From: Acidimicrobiales bacterium | Lineage (GTDB): Bacteria > Actinomycetota > Acidimicrobiia > Acidimicrobiales > Iamiaceae | NCBI GenBank assembly: GCA_020439605.1 | Contig: JAGQSI010000021.1 | Location: 1-12,997, forward strand | DNA: 12,997 nt | Direction of reading: 5' to 3' | Made by a program: the position numbers and the translations under genes | The notes under the pieces: model-generated | What the model saw: only the letters and a program-made list of their open reading frames with translations | Database searches by the model: none | Told to the model about the DNA's origin: nothing | In this document: positions 1 through 8,606 of the stretch, piece by piece | Position numbering within the stretch: position 1 is the first letter of the stretch | How the letters are laid out: each line of letters starts with the position of its first letter

Positions 1-245
1 GCCAGCCGGGCGCGCACCGGGTCCATCGAGTAGGCCGGGTCGGGCGCGCCCTTGGGGCGCCCGAGGTGCGAGCAGGCGGTGACCGTCGCACCCTGGGCCT
101 GGAGCCACTCGATGGTGGGCAGCGCCGCCCGGATGCGGAGGTCGTCGGTGATCTCCCCGTCGTGGATCGGCACGTTGAAGTCGGCGCGGAGGAGGACTCG
201 GCGACCGTCGAGGTCGCCGAGGTCCTCCAGCGTGGGAACGCTCAC
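1..245 (-). CDS. pgk: Phosphoglycerate kinase, N-terminal part (cut by window edge)
   Basis: Cytoplasmic glycolytic enzyme that makes ATP and 3-phosphoglycerate from 1,3-bisphosphoglycerate, the product of the neighbouring gap gene. The first 81 codons are visible. They contain the family's N-terminal signature: [12 protein letters not shown] near residues 15-26, [12 protein letters not shown] near 33-44, and SHLGRPKG near 60-67 (substrate-binding loop). The rest lies beyond the left edge. The start is taken as the GTG at 245, ten bases after the gap stop codon; no good Shine-Dalgarno sequence is visible, so translation may depend on coupling to gap. Base use is strikingly different from all other genes here: about 74% GC overall, and only 4 of the 81 codons end in A or T. 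This may mark recombination or a chimeric assembly. Confidence 0.95.
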   Translation of the reverse strand, partial: MSVPTLEDLGDLDGRRVLLRADFNVPIHDGEITDDLRIRAALPTIEWLQAQGATVTACSHLGRPKGAPDPAYSMDPVRARL

Positions 246-255
246 GTCGTCGCGC

Positions 256-1374
<1,119 letters not shown>

Positions 1375-2343
1375 CTAAAGCTGCTCGACTCGCCGGTGCG
1401 CAACTACCGAGAGTGCGCCACCAAGGCGTTGCGGATCATGCACAGACCCACCTTCAACGCGCAGAGCTGCACGATGGATCTCACATCCCAGCTCGGACTC
1501 GACCGCAGTGTCTAGGTGCGACACAGCCTGATCCACGCCACCGTCACTTCGCTCCTCATCAACGAGCACTTCCTCCACGGTGATCCCATGGGCGCGTAGA
1601 GCTTCTAGTTCATCAACGAAACTGAATCCCTCGGTCTCGGGCACCTGCGGACCGAGATTGGCGACGTAAATACGTCGGGCCTGAGTTGAAGCCATCGCAT
1701 CTCTGACCGCGGGGACCACCGCTGCGGCGAGCACACTCGTAAACAAGGAGCCCGGCCCCAACACCACCTGATCTGCCGACAAGATCGCCTCCACCACTTC
1801 AGCACTGGTGGGTGGATTGGGTGGCTGCAAACGGATCTGGCGGACCCCGGCAGTGTTTTGGACTGCAACCTGACCAACTATCGGTGTGGCCGCCGAGGCA
1901 GTAACCGCCTCCAACGAAACCGGAACCTCTGTTGCTGGCAGAACCCGTCCTACTGCGCCAACGCGCTGAGCCAACTCCGCAACTGCCCCATCGAACGAGC
2001 CCAACTCCCCCGCCAAGGCCACCAACAAGAGGTTGCCGAGAGTGTGGCCAGCAAGTTCCCCGTTGTCGAAACGATGCTCTAACAGCAATGCGAACGGTTC
2101 ATCCTCGCTGGCCAATGCGCCGAGGCACTTTCGAACATCTCCGGGCGCTGGAAGATCAGGCATGGCTGCACGCAGACGTCCCGTTGATCCCCCGTCATCC
2201 GCAACCGAAACCACAGCGGTGATGTCTCCCGCATAATGGCGTAGCGCCCGCAGGGTGGCCGAAAGCCCATGGCCACCTCCAATAGCAACCACTGAAGGAC
2301 CCTCGGAACGAAGGGAATGATGGGTGTGTCGTTCGTCTGTCAT
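1375..2343 (-). CDS. yvcK: YvcK/CofD-family gluconeogenesis factor (putative UDP-sugar-binding regulator)
   Basis: YvcK proteins bind UDP-sugars and are needed in Bacillus and mycobacteria for growth on gluconeogenic carbon and for proper cell-wall synthesis; the fold is shared with the F420 enzyme CofD. The 322-residue product shows the expected motifs in order: GGGHGLSATLRALR at residues 22-35, SVADDGGSTGRLR at 46-58, PGDVRKCLGAL at 67-77, HTLGNLLLVAL at 100-110, GPGSLFTSV in the middle, and ANLGPQVPETEGF toward the C-terminus. The last two correspond to the LGPGSLYTS and N(M/L)xxxxGET-type segments of the family. The start is the ATG at 2343, which overlaps the rapZ stop codon as ATGA and implies translational coupling. 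A longer open frame upstream is only the rapZ antiframe. The operon context with rapZ and gap matches the family and argues against CofD proper. In most Actinobacteria whiA follows; here it does not. Confidence 0.93.
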   Translation of the reverse strand: MTDERHTHHSLRSEGPSVVAIGGGHGLSATLRALRHYAGDITAVVSVADDGGSTGRLRAAMPDLPAPGDVRKCLGALASEDEPFALLLEHRFDNGELAGHTLGNLLLVALAGELGSFDGAVAELAQRVGAVGRVLPATEVPVSLEAVTASAATPIVGQVAVQNTAGVRQIRLQPPNPPTSAEVVEAILSADQVVLGPGSLFTSVLAAAVVPAVRDAMASTQARRIYVANLGPQVPETEGFSFVDELEALRAHGITVEEVLVDEERSDGGVDQAVSHLDTAVESELGCEIHRAALRVEGGSVHDPQRLGGALSVVAHRRVEQL

Positions 2344-3197
2344 GGCGCCTTCACCAGATCTCGATGAACCACTCCAGGTGTAGGCCCGTGGTCTTTGAGC
2401 CGTCGGGCCATCTCTTCGGAGATCGCCACTGAGCGATGTCGACCTCCCGTGCACCCGAAGGCAATGGTCAGGTAGGCCTTGCCCTCTGCCTGATAGGCCG
2501 GTAGCAACACCTCCAGGAGTCCATCTAGACGTTCGAGAAAGGCCTTGGCCAACTCCGATTCCACCACATAGTCCCTTACGGCCACGTCCATGCCGGTTTG
2601 GGGTCTTAGCTCGTCCACCCAGTGGGGGTTGGGTAGGAAACGACAATCAAAAACCAGATCCACATCTGTGGGAACACCATGTTTGAACCCGAACGATGTC
2701 AACGTGACCTGCATCCCGGGCGTGCGATGGTCATCACCGAAGAGGTCCAATATTCGGTCCCTCAACTCATGGACGTTGAGCTCTGAGGTATCGATGATCA
2801 CATCGGCTACAGAACGCAACGGCTCAAGTGTGCGGCGTTCTTGCTCTATCGCTGCGCTGAGTAGCTCACCGGTGGAAGCAGGGTGGCGGCGCCTGGTGCT
2901 TTCGTAACGACGAATCAAGATGTCGGTGCTGGCGTCCAAGAAGATCGTGTGGACAGAAGAGCCCACGCCACGAAGACCCTCAATCATCTCCTGCAACTCT
3001 GTGGCCACCGTATTCCAGCCTGCCACGAACGCAATCCGATCCGTCTCCGACGCCGGCTGCAAGGCAAGTTCTGCAACTTTTGGCATGAGCGAAACCGGCA
3101 TGTTGTCGATCACGAACCAGCCCAGGTCCTCAAGAACATCTGCAGCGGTCGAGCGCCCAGCCCCCGACAGACCGGTGATCACCACGAAGTCAGCCAT
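2340..3197 (-). CDS. rapZ: RapZ/YvcJ-family nucleotide-binding protein
   Basis: RapZ in Escherichia coli binds glucosamine-6-phosphate and directs RNase E to the small RNA GlmZ. The actinobacterial and Bacillus (YvcJ) relatives are GTP/ATP-binding proteins of less certain role. The 285-residue product has full family length. It carries a Walker A loop GLSGAGRST at residues 9-17, with Arg where many homologues have Lys. The conserved C-terminal half includes TSFGFKHGVPTDVDLVFD, RFLPNPHWV, LRPQTGMD, and the GCTGGRHRSV signature near the end. The start is the ATG at 3197, just before the first beta strand. No Shine-Dalgarno sequence precedes it, but a TAGACT lies six bases upstream, so a leaderless transcript is possible. 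It overlaps yvcK by four bases and is preceded by a DUF2085-like gene at 18 bp. GlmZ itself is not expected here, so the RNA-adaptor role should not be assumed. Confidence 0.95.
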   Translation of the reverse strand: MADFVVITGLSGAGRSTAADVLEDLGWFVIDNMPVSLMPKVAELALQPASETDRIAFVAGWNTVATELQEMIEGLRGVGSSVHTIFLDASTDILIRRYESTRRRHPASTGELLSAAIEQERRTLEPLRSVADVIIDTSELNVHELRDRILDLFGDDHRTPGMQVTLTSFGFKHGVPTDVDLVFDCRFLPNPHWVDELRPQTGMDVAVRDYVVESELAKAFLERLDGLLEVLLPAYQAEGKAYLTIAFGCTGGRHRSVAISEEMARRLKDHGPTPGVVHRDLVKAP

Positions 3198-3203
3198 GGG
3201 GCA

Positions 3204-3209
3204 AGTCTA
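3204..3209 (-). promoter_or_regulatory. Possible -10 element for a leaderless rapZ transcript
   Basis: TAGACT on the minus strand fits the actinobacterial TANNNT -10 pattern and ends six bases before the rapZ ATG, the spacing expected if transcription starts at the A of the start codon. It would explain the missing ribosome binding site. No convincing -35 hexamer is seen at 16-19 bp, and the element lies close behind a same-strand gene, so this is weak. Confidence 0.25.
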
Positions 3210-3215
3210 AGGACT

Positions 3216-3689
3216 TCACGAAGGTGGTTGTGTCCCCTTGCGCATCCACCCTGCAACAGCCGCCAAAACACAGATGAATGTGTATACCCCAACCACCGAC
3301 CACACCAGCGTGTCGAATGTGTCATCGAGATATCGAACGTATCCAACGCCCGCAGCGAAAGCCCCCGGAGCAGTTAGCAACATCTGTCGACGCGGTGAGT
3401 AAGCAACAAGCTTGAGGTTGTCGACCACGAACTCGATCACGCCGGGCAACGGAAAGAGCCACAGGACTACTGCATCGAGATCGCGGGTCCACCAGTCTCC
3501 AATACTCAAAGCCACCGCTGACACGAAAGCCACGGGGTAGAGCACCAGGCAACGGCGACAGATGTGCATGCCACCAATCACGCTGCAGCGGTCATAGTCG
3601 CTGGGCCAGTGATGCGATAGCCACATGGGGGTGTCGGCTACTGGCGGCTCTGAGTTTGATCCCGACGGTATGTGGCCGGGACTGGTCAT
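3216..3689 (-). CDS. DUF2085-like small membrane protein
   Basis: Predicted integral membrane protein of 157 residues with no known reaction. A soluble N-terminus of about 45 residues is followed by about four hydrophobic segments (roughly 48-65, 72-92, 103-119 and 127-148). The interesting part is a His/Cys cluster just before the first membrane segment: H26, H27, C35, H42, C44 and C47, ending in HICRRCLVLYP. From memory, this resembles the Cys-x-x-Cys plus Gly/Tyr signature at the start of DUF2085 membrane proteins, and it could bind a metal. The start ATG at 3689 overlaps the stop codon of the upstream methyltransferase (ATGA), so the two are probably co-translated, and rapZ follows after 18 bp. 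Function is unassigned; family membership is a motif-level judgement. Confidence 0.7.
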   Translation of the reverse strand: MTSPGHIPSGSNSEPPVADTPMWLSHHWPSDYDRCSVIGGMHICRRCLVLYPVAFVSAVALSIGDWWTRDLDAVVLWLFPLPGVIEFVVDNLKLVAYSPRRQMLLTAPGAFAAGVGYVRYLDDTFDTLVWSVVGVYTFICVLAAVAGWMRKGTQPPS

Positions 3690-4426
3690 GTGTGGTCTTC
3701 CTTCTCGGCTACCAGAACCAGCAACCGGGGAATAGACGCAGCCGCCTGATACTCAACAGCTCTAGCTAGAAACCCTGGAGGTGGGGCAGGTTCCATCATC
3801 CGTCGCAGGACCAGGCCCGCTTCGGACATCGCGTTGATGTAGCGGCTGAGCGGCCTATGAATGAACGGGATGAACACATCCTTTTCAACCTCTTCCACCG
3901 ACAGGTCCTCAATCAGATAGGGCCCGATCCGCCAGTACTGCTCAGGTGGGTCAAGCATGTAGTCGTCGATCCAACCGCTGTTTGGCGTCTGCAAAAGAGG
4001 ATGGTTCAAGAAGAACGCGAAGCGACCACCAGGTCTCAACACCCGGGCCACTTCGTCGATCGCATCGTCCACTGCCTCAATGTGTTCGAAGACCAGACAG
4101 GCAATTGCTGCATCAAAACTCGCGTCCTCAAATGGCAATGCATCGGCTCTCGCACGAGCAAAATGAGCTCCACCGCCACGCTTGGTGGCCTCCACAACCT
4201 GATTGGCCGTCGGGTCTATGCCTGCAACTGTCCTGGCACCGCCGGCCACTGCCAAGCGAGCTACCTGCCCTTCGCCAGTTCCGATATCGAGGACTCGGTC
4301 ATATCCTTCAAGCAGGTTGGCCGCAATTGGCAAGATCTGCTCTTCGTATTCGGGATCGGCTCCTTCGGTGAAGCCGTCCTGCCACCAATCGGCGTGGGCT
4401 TCCCAGAGGTCAATGTCATCTGCCAC
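3686..4426 (-). CDS. Class I SAM-dependent methyltransferase (Methyltransf_11 type)
   Basis: Soluble 246-residue methyltransferase of unknown substrate. The SAM-binding core is clear: motif I VLDIGTGEG at residues 45-53, the acidic end of strand 2 at D71 (AGIDPT), DALPFEDASFDAA near 95-107, FEHIEAVDDAIDEVARVL near 113-130, and RPGGRF at 131-136. The C-terminal 100 residues (NHPLLQTPN, then RPLSRYINAMSEAGL near 190-205) form the usual lid and last helix of this class, which includes ubiquinone- and small-molecule-type methyltransferases. The start is GTG at 4426; an ATG a few bases downstream is out of frame. It follows uvrC by 27 bp and overlaps the DUF2085-like gene by four bases. The acceptor substrate cannot be read from the sequence. 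Confidence 0.88.
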   Translation of the reverse strand: MADDIDLWEAHADWWQDGFTEGADPEYEEQILPIAANLLEGYDRVLDIGTGEGQVARLAVAGGARTVAGIDPTANQVVEATKRGGGAHFARARADALPFEDASFDAAIACLVFEHIEAVDDAIDEVARVLRPGGRFAFFLNHPLLQTPNSGWIDDYMLDPPEQYWRIGPYLIEDLSVEEVEKDVFIPFIHRPLSRYINAMSEAGLVLRRMMEPAPPPGFLARAVEYQAAASIPRLLVLVAEKEDHT

Positions 4427-4453
4427 CTCCGAGACGCTAGGCGCCGGAGCCTC

Positions 4454-6307
4454 TCAGCGAGGACTATGGATCTTGTCGTAGGTGGCTTGGGCCACTGCGT
4501 CAGGTAGCCATGACAAGTCTTGAAGGGTTTCTAGCGATGCTGTCTTAACTGCTTTCACCCCACCGAGTTCCTTTATCAGTCGCTTCTTGCGGGTCTCACC
4601 AAGACCGGCGATCCCATCGAGCACAGAAGTTGTCATGCGTTTACCACGAAGCTCACGATGGAAACTGATGGCGAAACGGTGGGACTCGTCACGAATTCGC
4701 TGCAACAAGTAGAGGGCTTCTGATTGGCGCGGGATCCTCACCGGATCCGATGAGCCAGGCAGATAGACCTCCTCGAAACGCTTGGCCAATGATGCGACCG
4801 GTATCTCCTCGTCAAGGCCTAGTTCTGTGAGGACTCGTACAGCCACCCCGAGCTGGCCCTTACCACCGTCCACCACAAGAAGCTGTGGCGGATACTGGAA
4901 CTTGCCCCGCTCCGCCACCGGTAGTTCACGCTCAGCTAGGTACGCACTAAAGCGACGGGTAAGGACCTCTTCCATCGCAGCGAAGTCATCGTTACCCTGT
5001 CCGCTCTTGATCTTGAACCTGCGGTACTCGGACTTCTTGGCCAGCCCGTCTTCCATCACCACCATCGACCCGACGTAGTCGGTCCCCTGCAGATGGCTCA
5101 TATCGAAACATTCAATCCGCAGTGGCGCTTCGGGCAGACCAAGATGATCCTGAAGTTCGTTGAGAGCCTTGGCCCTGCTGTTGTGATCACTCGAACGCTT
5201 GAGCCGGTGGCGGACCAGCTCTTCTTTGGCGTTGTGGGCAACCACGTCCTGTAACGCTCGTTTGTCACCACGTTGAGGGACCCTGATCGACACGGCAGAG
5301 CCGCGAAGCTCAGAAAGCCACTGCTGGTAGAGCTCGGTATCGTCGGGGTCCCAGGGAACCAGCACCTGCTTTGGCATTCCTATTGGCGGCGGAGGGTCAT
5401 ATAGACCTTCGAGAATTCTCCCGGTGAGCTGATGAGAGTCGAGGTCCTCCACCTTGTCCATGATGAAACCCTTGCGACCTACGACCTTGCCCTTTCGAAC
5501 GTGGAACACCTGCACGGCTGTCTCAAGCTCGTCATCGGCAACTCCGACAACGTCCAGATCTTCGTTGCGCTCGGCCACGATCTGTTGGCGTTCGATCACC
5601 TTGGTGACACTCGCTAGCCGATCGCGAAGCCGCGCAGCCTTCTCGAACTCCAACTCGGTTGCAGCTTCTCGCATCATGGATTCGAGCTCGGCGACAACTG
5701 CATCCGTATCGCCTTCTAGGAACTGAATCAGCTCGTCCACATAACGCTGATAGGTCTCAGCGTCAACTTCACCAACGCAAGGACCGCAACACTTCTCGAT
5801 GTGAAACAACAAACATGGCCGCCCGAGTCGCTCGTGGTGGGCGAACTTGTTGTCGGAACAGGTTCTCACCGGGAAGGTTCGAAGCAGCAGGTCAAGGGTT
5901 TCACGAATCGCGTACGCGTGGCCATAGGGGCCGAAATAGCGCACACCCTTCTTGCGGGCCCCGCGCATCACCATGGGGCGAGGCCATTGGTCCTGCACGG
6001 TGACCGCCAGAAACGGGTAGCTCTTGTCGTCTACCAAACGGACGTTGAAACGGGGCTTGTGGCGCTTGATCAGTTCGTTCTCAAGCAGAAGTGCTTCTAG
6101 ATCATTGCGAACCTGAATCCATTCGACCGTCTCAGCGGTTGCCACCATCTGGGCGGTGCGTGCAGGCAGGTTTGTCTGGAAGTAGTTGGACAGACGCGAC
6201 CGGAGACTCTTCGCCTTGCCGACATAGATGATTCGTCCGTGCCCGTCCTTGAACTGATACGAACCAGGCGTGTCAGGGATCGTGCCGGCTGGAGGACGCT
6301 GAACCAT
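4454..6307 (-). CDS. uvrC: Excinuclease ABC subunit C
   Basis: Nuclease of nucleotide excision repair: recruited to the UvrB-DNA lesion complex, it cuts on both sides of the damage. The 617-residue product has all domains in order. An N-terminal GIY-YIG nuclease domain has PGSYQFKD and IIYVGKAKSLRSRLSNYF in the first 50 residues. Next is a cysteine-rich segment with TCSD, GRPCL and EKCCGPC, matching the region that holds an iron-sulfur cluster in other UvrC proteins. A UVR helix pair (ELESMMREAATELEFEKAAR) contacts UvrB. The RNase H-like domain has ECFDMSHLQG and LLVVDGGKGQL. The C-terminal helix-hairpin-helix region has LDGIAGLGETRKKRL. The start is the ATG at 6307, five bases after the upstream gene's stop codon, with AGGGG just before it; the open frame upstream to 6562 is an antiframe of that gene. 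Position beside rapZ/yvcK is the common actinobacterial arrangement. Confidence 0.97.
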   Translation of the reverse strand: MVQRPPAGTIPDTPGSYQFKDGHGRIIYVGKAKSLRSRLSNYFQTNLPARTAQMVATAETVEWIQVRNDLEALLLENELIKRHKPRFNVRLVDDKSYPFLAVTVQDQWPRPMVMRGARKKGVRYFGPYGHAYAIRETLDLLLRTFPVRTCSDNKFAHHERLGRPCLLFHIEKCCGPCVGEVDAETYQRYVDELIQFLEGDTDAVVAELESMMREAATELEFEKAARLRDRLASVTKVIERQQIVAERNEDLDVVGVADDELETAVQVFHVRKGKVVGRKGFIMDKVEDLDSHQLTGRILEGLYDPPPPIGMPKQVLVPWDPDDTELYQQWLSELRGSAVSIRVPQRGDKRALQDVVAHNAKEELVRHRLKRSSDHNSRAKALNELQDHLGLPEAPLRIECFDMSHLQGTDYVGSMVVMEDGLAKKSEYRRFKIKSGQGNDDFAAMEEVLTRRFSAYLAERELPVAERGKFQYPPQLLVVDGGKGQLGVAVRVLTELGLDEEIPVASLAKRFEEVYLPGSSDPVRIPRQSEALYLLQRIRDESHRFAISFHRELRGKRMTTSVLDGIAGLGETRKKRLIKELGGVKAVKTASLETLQDLSWLPDAVAQATYDKIHSPR

Positions 6308-6312
6308 TACCC

Positions 6313-7461
6313 CTAGGTTGCCGGATTCAGAGGTGCTTGCAACACCTCGCGGCGTTTTGATCCAAGTGGGGCAATCGCCAGAACACTCAGCACCGTTAAT
6401 GGAAGTAGCACACGTCCGAAGTCCGCGAAGCGGATCCAAACAGGTTCTCCGAGAAACATCGCGAGAGCAAGATGCACCGCGATGAGTGGCGCGAGCGCGC
6501 TGGTGCGGCCAAGTACGAGCGCGACGATTGCCAGGGCGAGGATCGCTACCGCAAACAACCAATCACCAGGCCCCCAGCTGCTCGCTGCTGATAGCAAGCC
6601 ACCGAAGGGCACCACCGACATTCTCCCTGGAACTGCGCCCTTGGGCCATTCGCCCAAAATCTGATGAAGCACAACAATCCAAAGTAGATATGGCAGTGCG
6701 GAGGATGCCGCAGCACGCATGATCGGCCATTCTCGCTGCTGAACAGCCGCTATTGCTAGCACCGCTGGGACCACCAGAAGAGACTCACGACACAGACCTG
6801 CAGCGCCAAAGGCCGTGATTGCCATAGCGTCAACCCGAGTCGGAACGAGATCTTCGAGCTTGGGAATGCGTGGCTTGGTGCCCCTACCCAAGCCAAACCA
6901 TCTAGCGAGACCGAATACAACCAGCGCCGTGCCCAGAGCTTCTGGACCAACCCAGATCAGATCAACAAACACACCCGGTGTTGCCAGTAGCGCGAGCGCC
7001 AACCTCGGATCGGCACCAGTCCATTCCATCCATTTCGCTGAGACCGCCAGCAACGCCACTATCGACACGATTGTTATCCCCACCATCGCCCAAGCCACCG
7101 CACCGGGCTGCCCTGCAGAGACGATCCAACCCAGCCAGCCGTAGAGCGGACGCTGGTAACGATAAGCCTGCTCCGCAGCCCCTCCGGCTATGAGCTGGCG
7201 ATCACGAAAGAAGGGATCCGTTGCCTGTGCCGCAAATATCTGGCCGTCACCACGGGTCAAGGATTCCTCGACCGATGAAGTTGGTGGATCATAAACACTT
7301 GTGACGAGATCACCGCTCGGTTCCAGGTCTGGTGCCGGGGCCGGCACCACCATCAAGATCCAGTAGCCACTGAGCAAGATCGATATGAAGGCCGTAATAG
7401 CAACCACTGCCGCCACTGGCGACACTGTGTTGGTTGCGGATGGACCTTGAGACACTCTCAA
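6313..7461 (-). CDS. Multi-pass membrane protein, possibly a GT-C-type glycosyltransferase
   Basis: Integral membrane protein of about 380 residues with roughly eight to ten hydrophobic segments, the first near residues 15-40. The loop after it holds GDGQIF (71-76), then an Asp in TDPFF (about 82) and YRYQRPLYGWL (100-110). An acidic residue in the first extracytoplasmic loop followed by an Arg-rich YRYxR loop is reminiscent of lipid-linked-sugar GT-C transferases, but this is pattern similarity only, and the donor and acceptor are unknown. The start is uncertain: TTG at 7461 or GTG at 7455, neither with a strong ribosome binding site. It is the first gene of the minus-strand unit and ends five bases before uvrC. 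It is divergent from another membrane protein with a similar FQYR loop, which suggests a functional pair or distant paralogues. Confidence 0.75.
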   Translation of the reverse strand: MRVSQGPSATNTVSPVAAVVAITAFISILLSGYWILMVVPAPAPDLEPSGDLVTSVYDPPTSSVEESLTRGDGQIFAAQATDPFFRDRQLIAGGAAEQAYRYQRPLYGWLGWIVSAGQPGAVAWAMVGITIVSIVALLAVSAKWMEWTGADPRLALALLATPGVFVDLIWVGPEALGTALVVFGLARWFGLGRGTKPRIPKLEDLVPTRVDAMAITAFGAAGLCRESLLVVPAVLAIAAVQQREWPIMRAAASSALPYLLWIVVLHQILGEWPKGAVPGRMSVVPFGGLLSAASSWGPGDWLFAVAILALAIVALVLGRTSALAPLIAVHLALAMFLGEPVWIRFADFGRVLLPLTVLSVLAIAPLGSKRREVLQAPLNPAT

Positions 7462-7485
7462 CTGTCGGCATGGTTGGCGCCGCCT

Positions 7486-7495
7486 TGAGCGCTCA
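7486..7495. repeat. 10-bp palindrome in the divergent intergenic region
   Basis: TGAGCGCTCA is a perfect palindrome within the ~130 bp between the two divergent membrane genes. Its right half begins the 8-mer CGCTCAGT (7490-7497), repeated directly at 7529-7536. Such an arrangement could be an operator shared by divergent promoters, but ten bases can be palindromic by chance and no clear promoter hexamers flank it. Confidence 0.3.
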
Positions 7496-7591
7496 GTGTT
7501 CTCGTGCCCGACTGGCTTTGTCTGATGACGCTCAGTCTCTACTGGGATGACGCCTCCTACAGATTCAGGGCCTCGAACCGATTAGTTGTAG

Positions 7592-8590
7592 GTGTCTCGA
7601 CTCCCCCGCCAGGTTGTGATTCTTCTCCACAGCGCGTCGGCACTGATCTGGTTCGGTGGCTTTGTCTTCTATCTACGAGTCTGGCTGGAGCCTTGGGACC
7701 TGCGTGGCCACCTTGCTGGAAACGTGGATGCCGTCACTGGTGGGGTAGCTGCCGCACCTTTTCAATACCGGATCCTCGTTCCGTATGTCATGGACTGGAT
7801 GCATGAGTCGCTCGGCTGGAACTACTTCGCAGCGGAAATGATCGTCGATTTTATTGCGTTGGCAATTGGAGTAACCGCTATCCACTTGATTCTACGTCGC
7901 TTGGAGATCGAGCAATGGCTACCACTGGTAGCGCTTGTGGGCTCATTCATTCAGATCGGCAACATGTGGTGGGGCAAGACCGAAACCTATGCAGCCTTTG
8001 GAGCAGGCTCAGTAGCCCTATGGGCAGTGCTTCGTGATGAGAAGTCGAGGTGGTTACCTCTCGGATTGGCTGCCGTTGCCCTCGCTGGCACGCGTAGTGA
8101 CCTTCTGATAGCTCTCGGTATTGCAAGTGTGGCTCGTTGGGTCTTCACTGGACGAGAGCTGCGCGACCTCATTGCGGGAGTATCGCTCGCAGCAGTTGGG
8201 GTAGCCAGCACCATTGCTTTCAAGCTGGCCTACCCAGATGCCAACTATGACGAGAACGTCGGGTTGATCAGGATCAGCTACAACCTTGAACTAACGCACC
8301 TCCTTGTCACAGCAATGTTCCTGATTCCGATCTTTGGACCATTTCTGCTGTGGCGATCCCAACCGGAGCTACCCACGATCGTCTGGAGTGAGCGGCGATG
8401 GCTGGTACCTGTCATTGCCTTGTGCATTGCTCAGATCGGGGCGGTGCTGGTTGTGGGTCAAGCAGACGAGATCCGACTCTTCTTCCCGATCGCGGGAGCT
8501 CTAGCCATGATTGCGATTGCTGGCTGGAGCGCTGTGCTGCAAATCCCTTTGCGGCCAAAACAACGAAAAGACGTTGTGGAAGCCACCTGA
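7592..8590 (+). CDS. Multi-pass membrane protein of unknown function, GT-C-like
   Basis: Integral membrane protein of 332 residues with about eight to nine hydrophobic segments, beginning near residues 8-30 and ending near 285-318, with a basic C-terminal tail (RPKQRKD). The first long loop contains FQYRILVPYV (57-66), followed by NMWWGKTETYAAF (124-136) and, later, GTRSDLL. The FQYRILVPY loop resembles the RYxRxLxPL-type loop of bacterial GT-C-like transferases and of the divergent neighbour, but there is no firm family assignment. The start is the GTG at 7592, the first possible one, because an in-frame TAG lies directly before it; its ribosome binding site is poor, and a GTG near 7616 with AGG upstream is an alternative. 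The promoter and leader of nadA begin at its 3' end. Confidence 0.75.
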   Translation: MSRLPRQVVILLHSASALIWFGGFVFYLRVWLEPWDLRGHLAGNVDAVTGGVAAAPFQYRILVPYVMDWMHESLGWNYFAAEMIVDFIALAIGVTAIHLILRRLEIEQWLPLVALVGSFIQIGNMWWGKTETYAAFGAGSVALWAVLRDEKSRWLPLGLAAVALAGTRSDLLIALGIASVARWVFTGRELRDLIAGVSLAAVGVASTIAFKLAYPDANYDENVGLIRISYNLELTHLLVTAMFLIPIFGPFLLWRSQPELPTIVWSERRWLVPVIALCIAQIGAVLVVGQADEIRLFFPIAGALAMIAIAGWSAVLQIPLRPKQRKDVVEAT

Positions 8591-8601
8591 GCGCCTACAC
8601 T
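8574..8601 (+). promoter_or_regulatory. Predicted promoter of nadA
   Basis: A TTGTGG -35 hexamer (8574-8579), a 16-bp spacer and a TACACT -10 hexamer (8596-8601) fit the primary sigma-factor pattern of Actinobacteria (TTGNNN / TANNNT). The element overlaps the last codons and stop of the upstream membrane gene. The predicted start is about A8607, six bases after the -10, which is also the first base of the leader stem described separately. Confidence 0.5.
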
Positions 8602-8606
8602 CACCT

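Noticed and set aside
2344..2646. N-terminal extension of YvcK to 2646
   Set aside because: It is the antiframe of rapZ; the ATG at 2343 overlaps the rapZ stop and is followed closely by the family's first motif.
3856..4510. Plus-strand frame of 216 codons opposite the methyltransferase
   Set aside because: No family features; the minus-strand frame has all the class I methyltransferase motifs.
6308..6562. N-terminal extension of UvrC to 6562
   Set aside because: It lies in another frame of the upstream membrane gene; UvrC proteins begin just before the GIY-YIG domain, as with the ATG at 6307.
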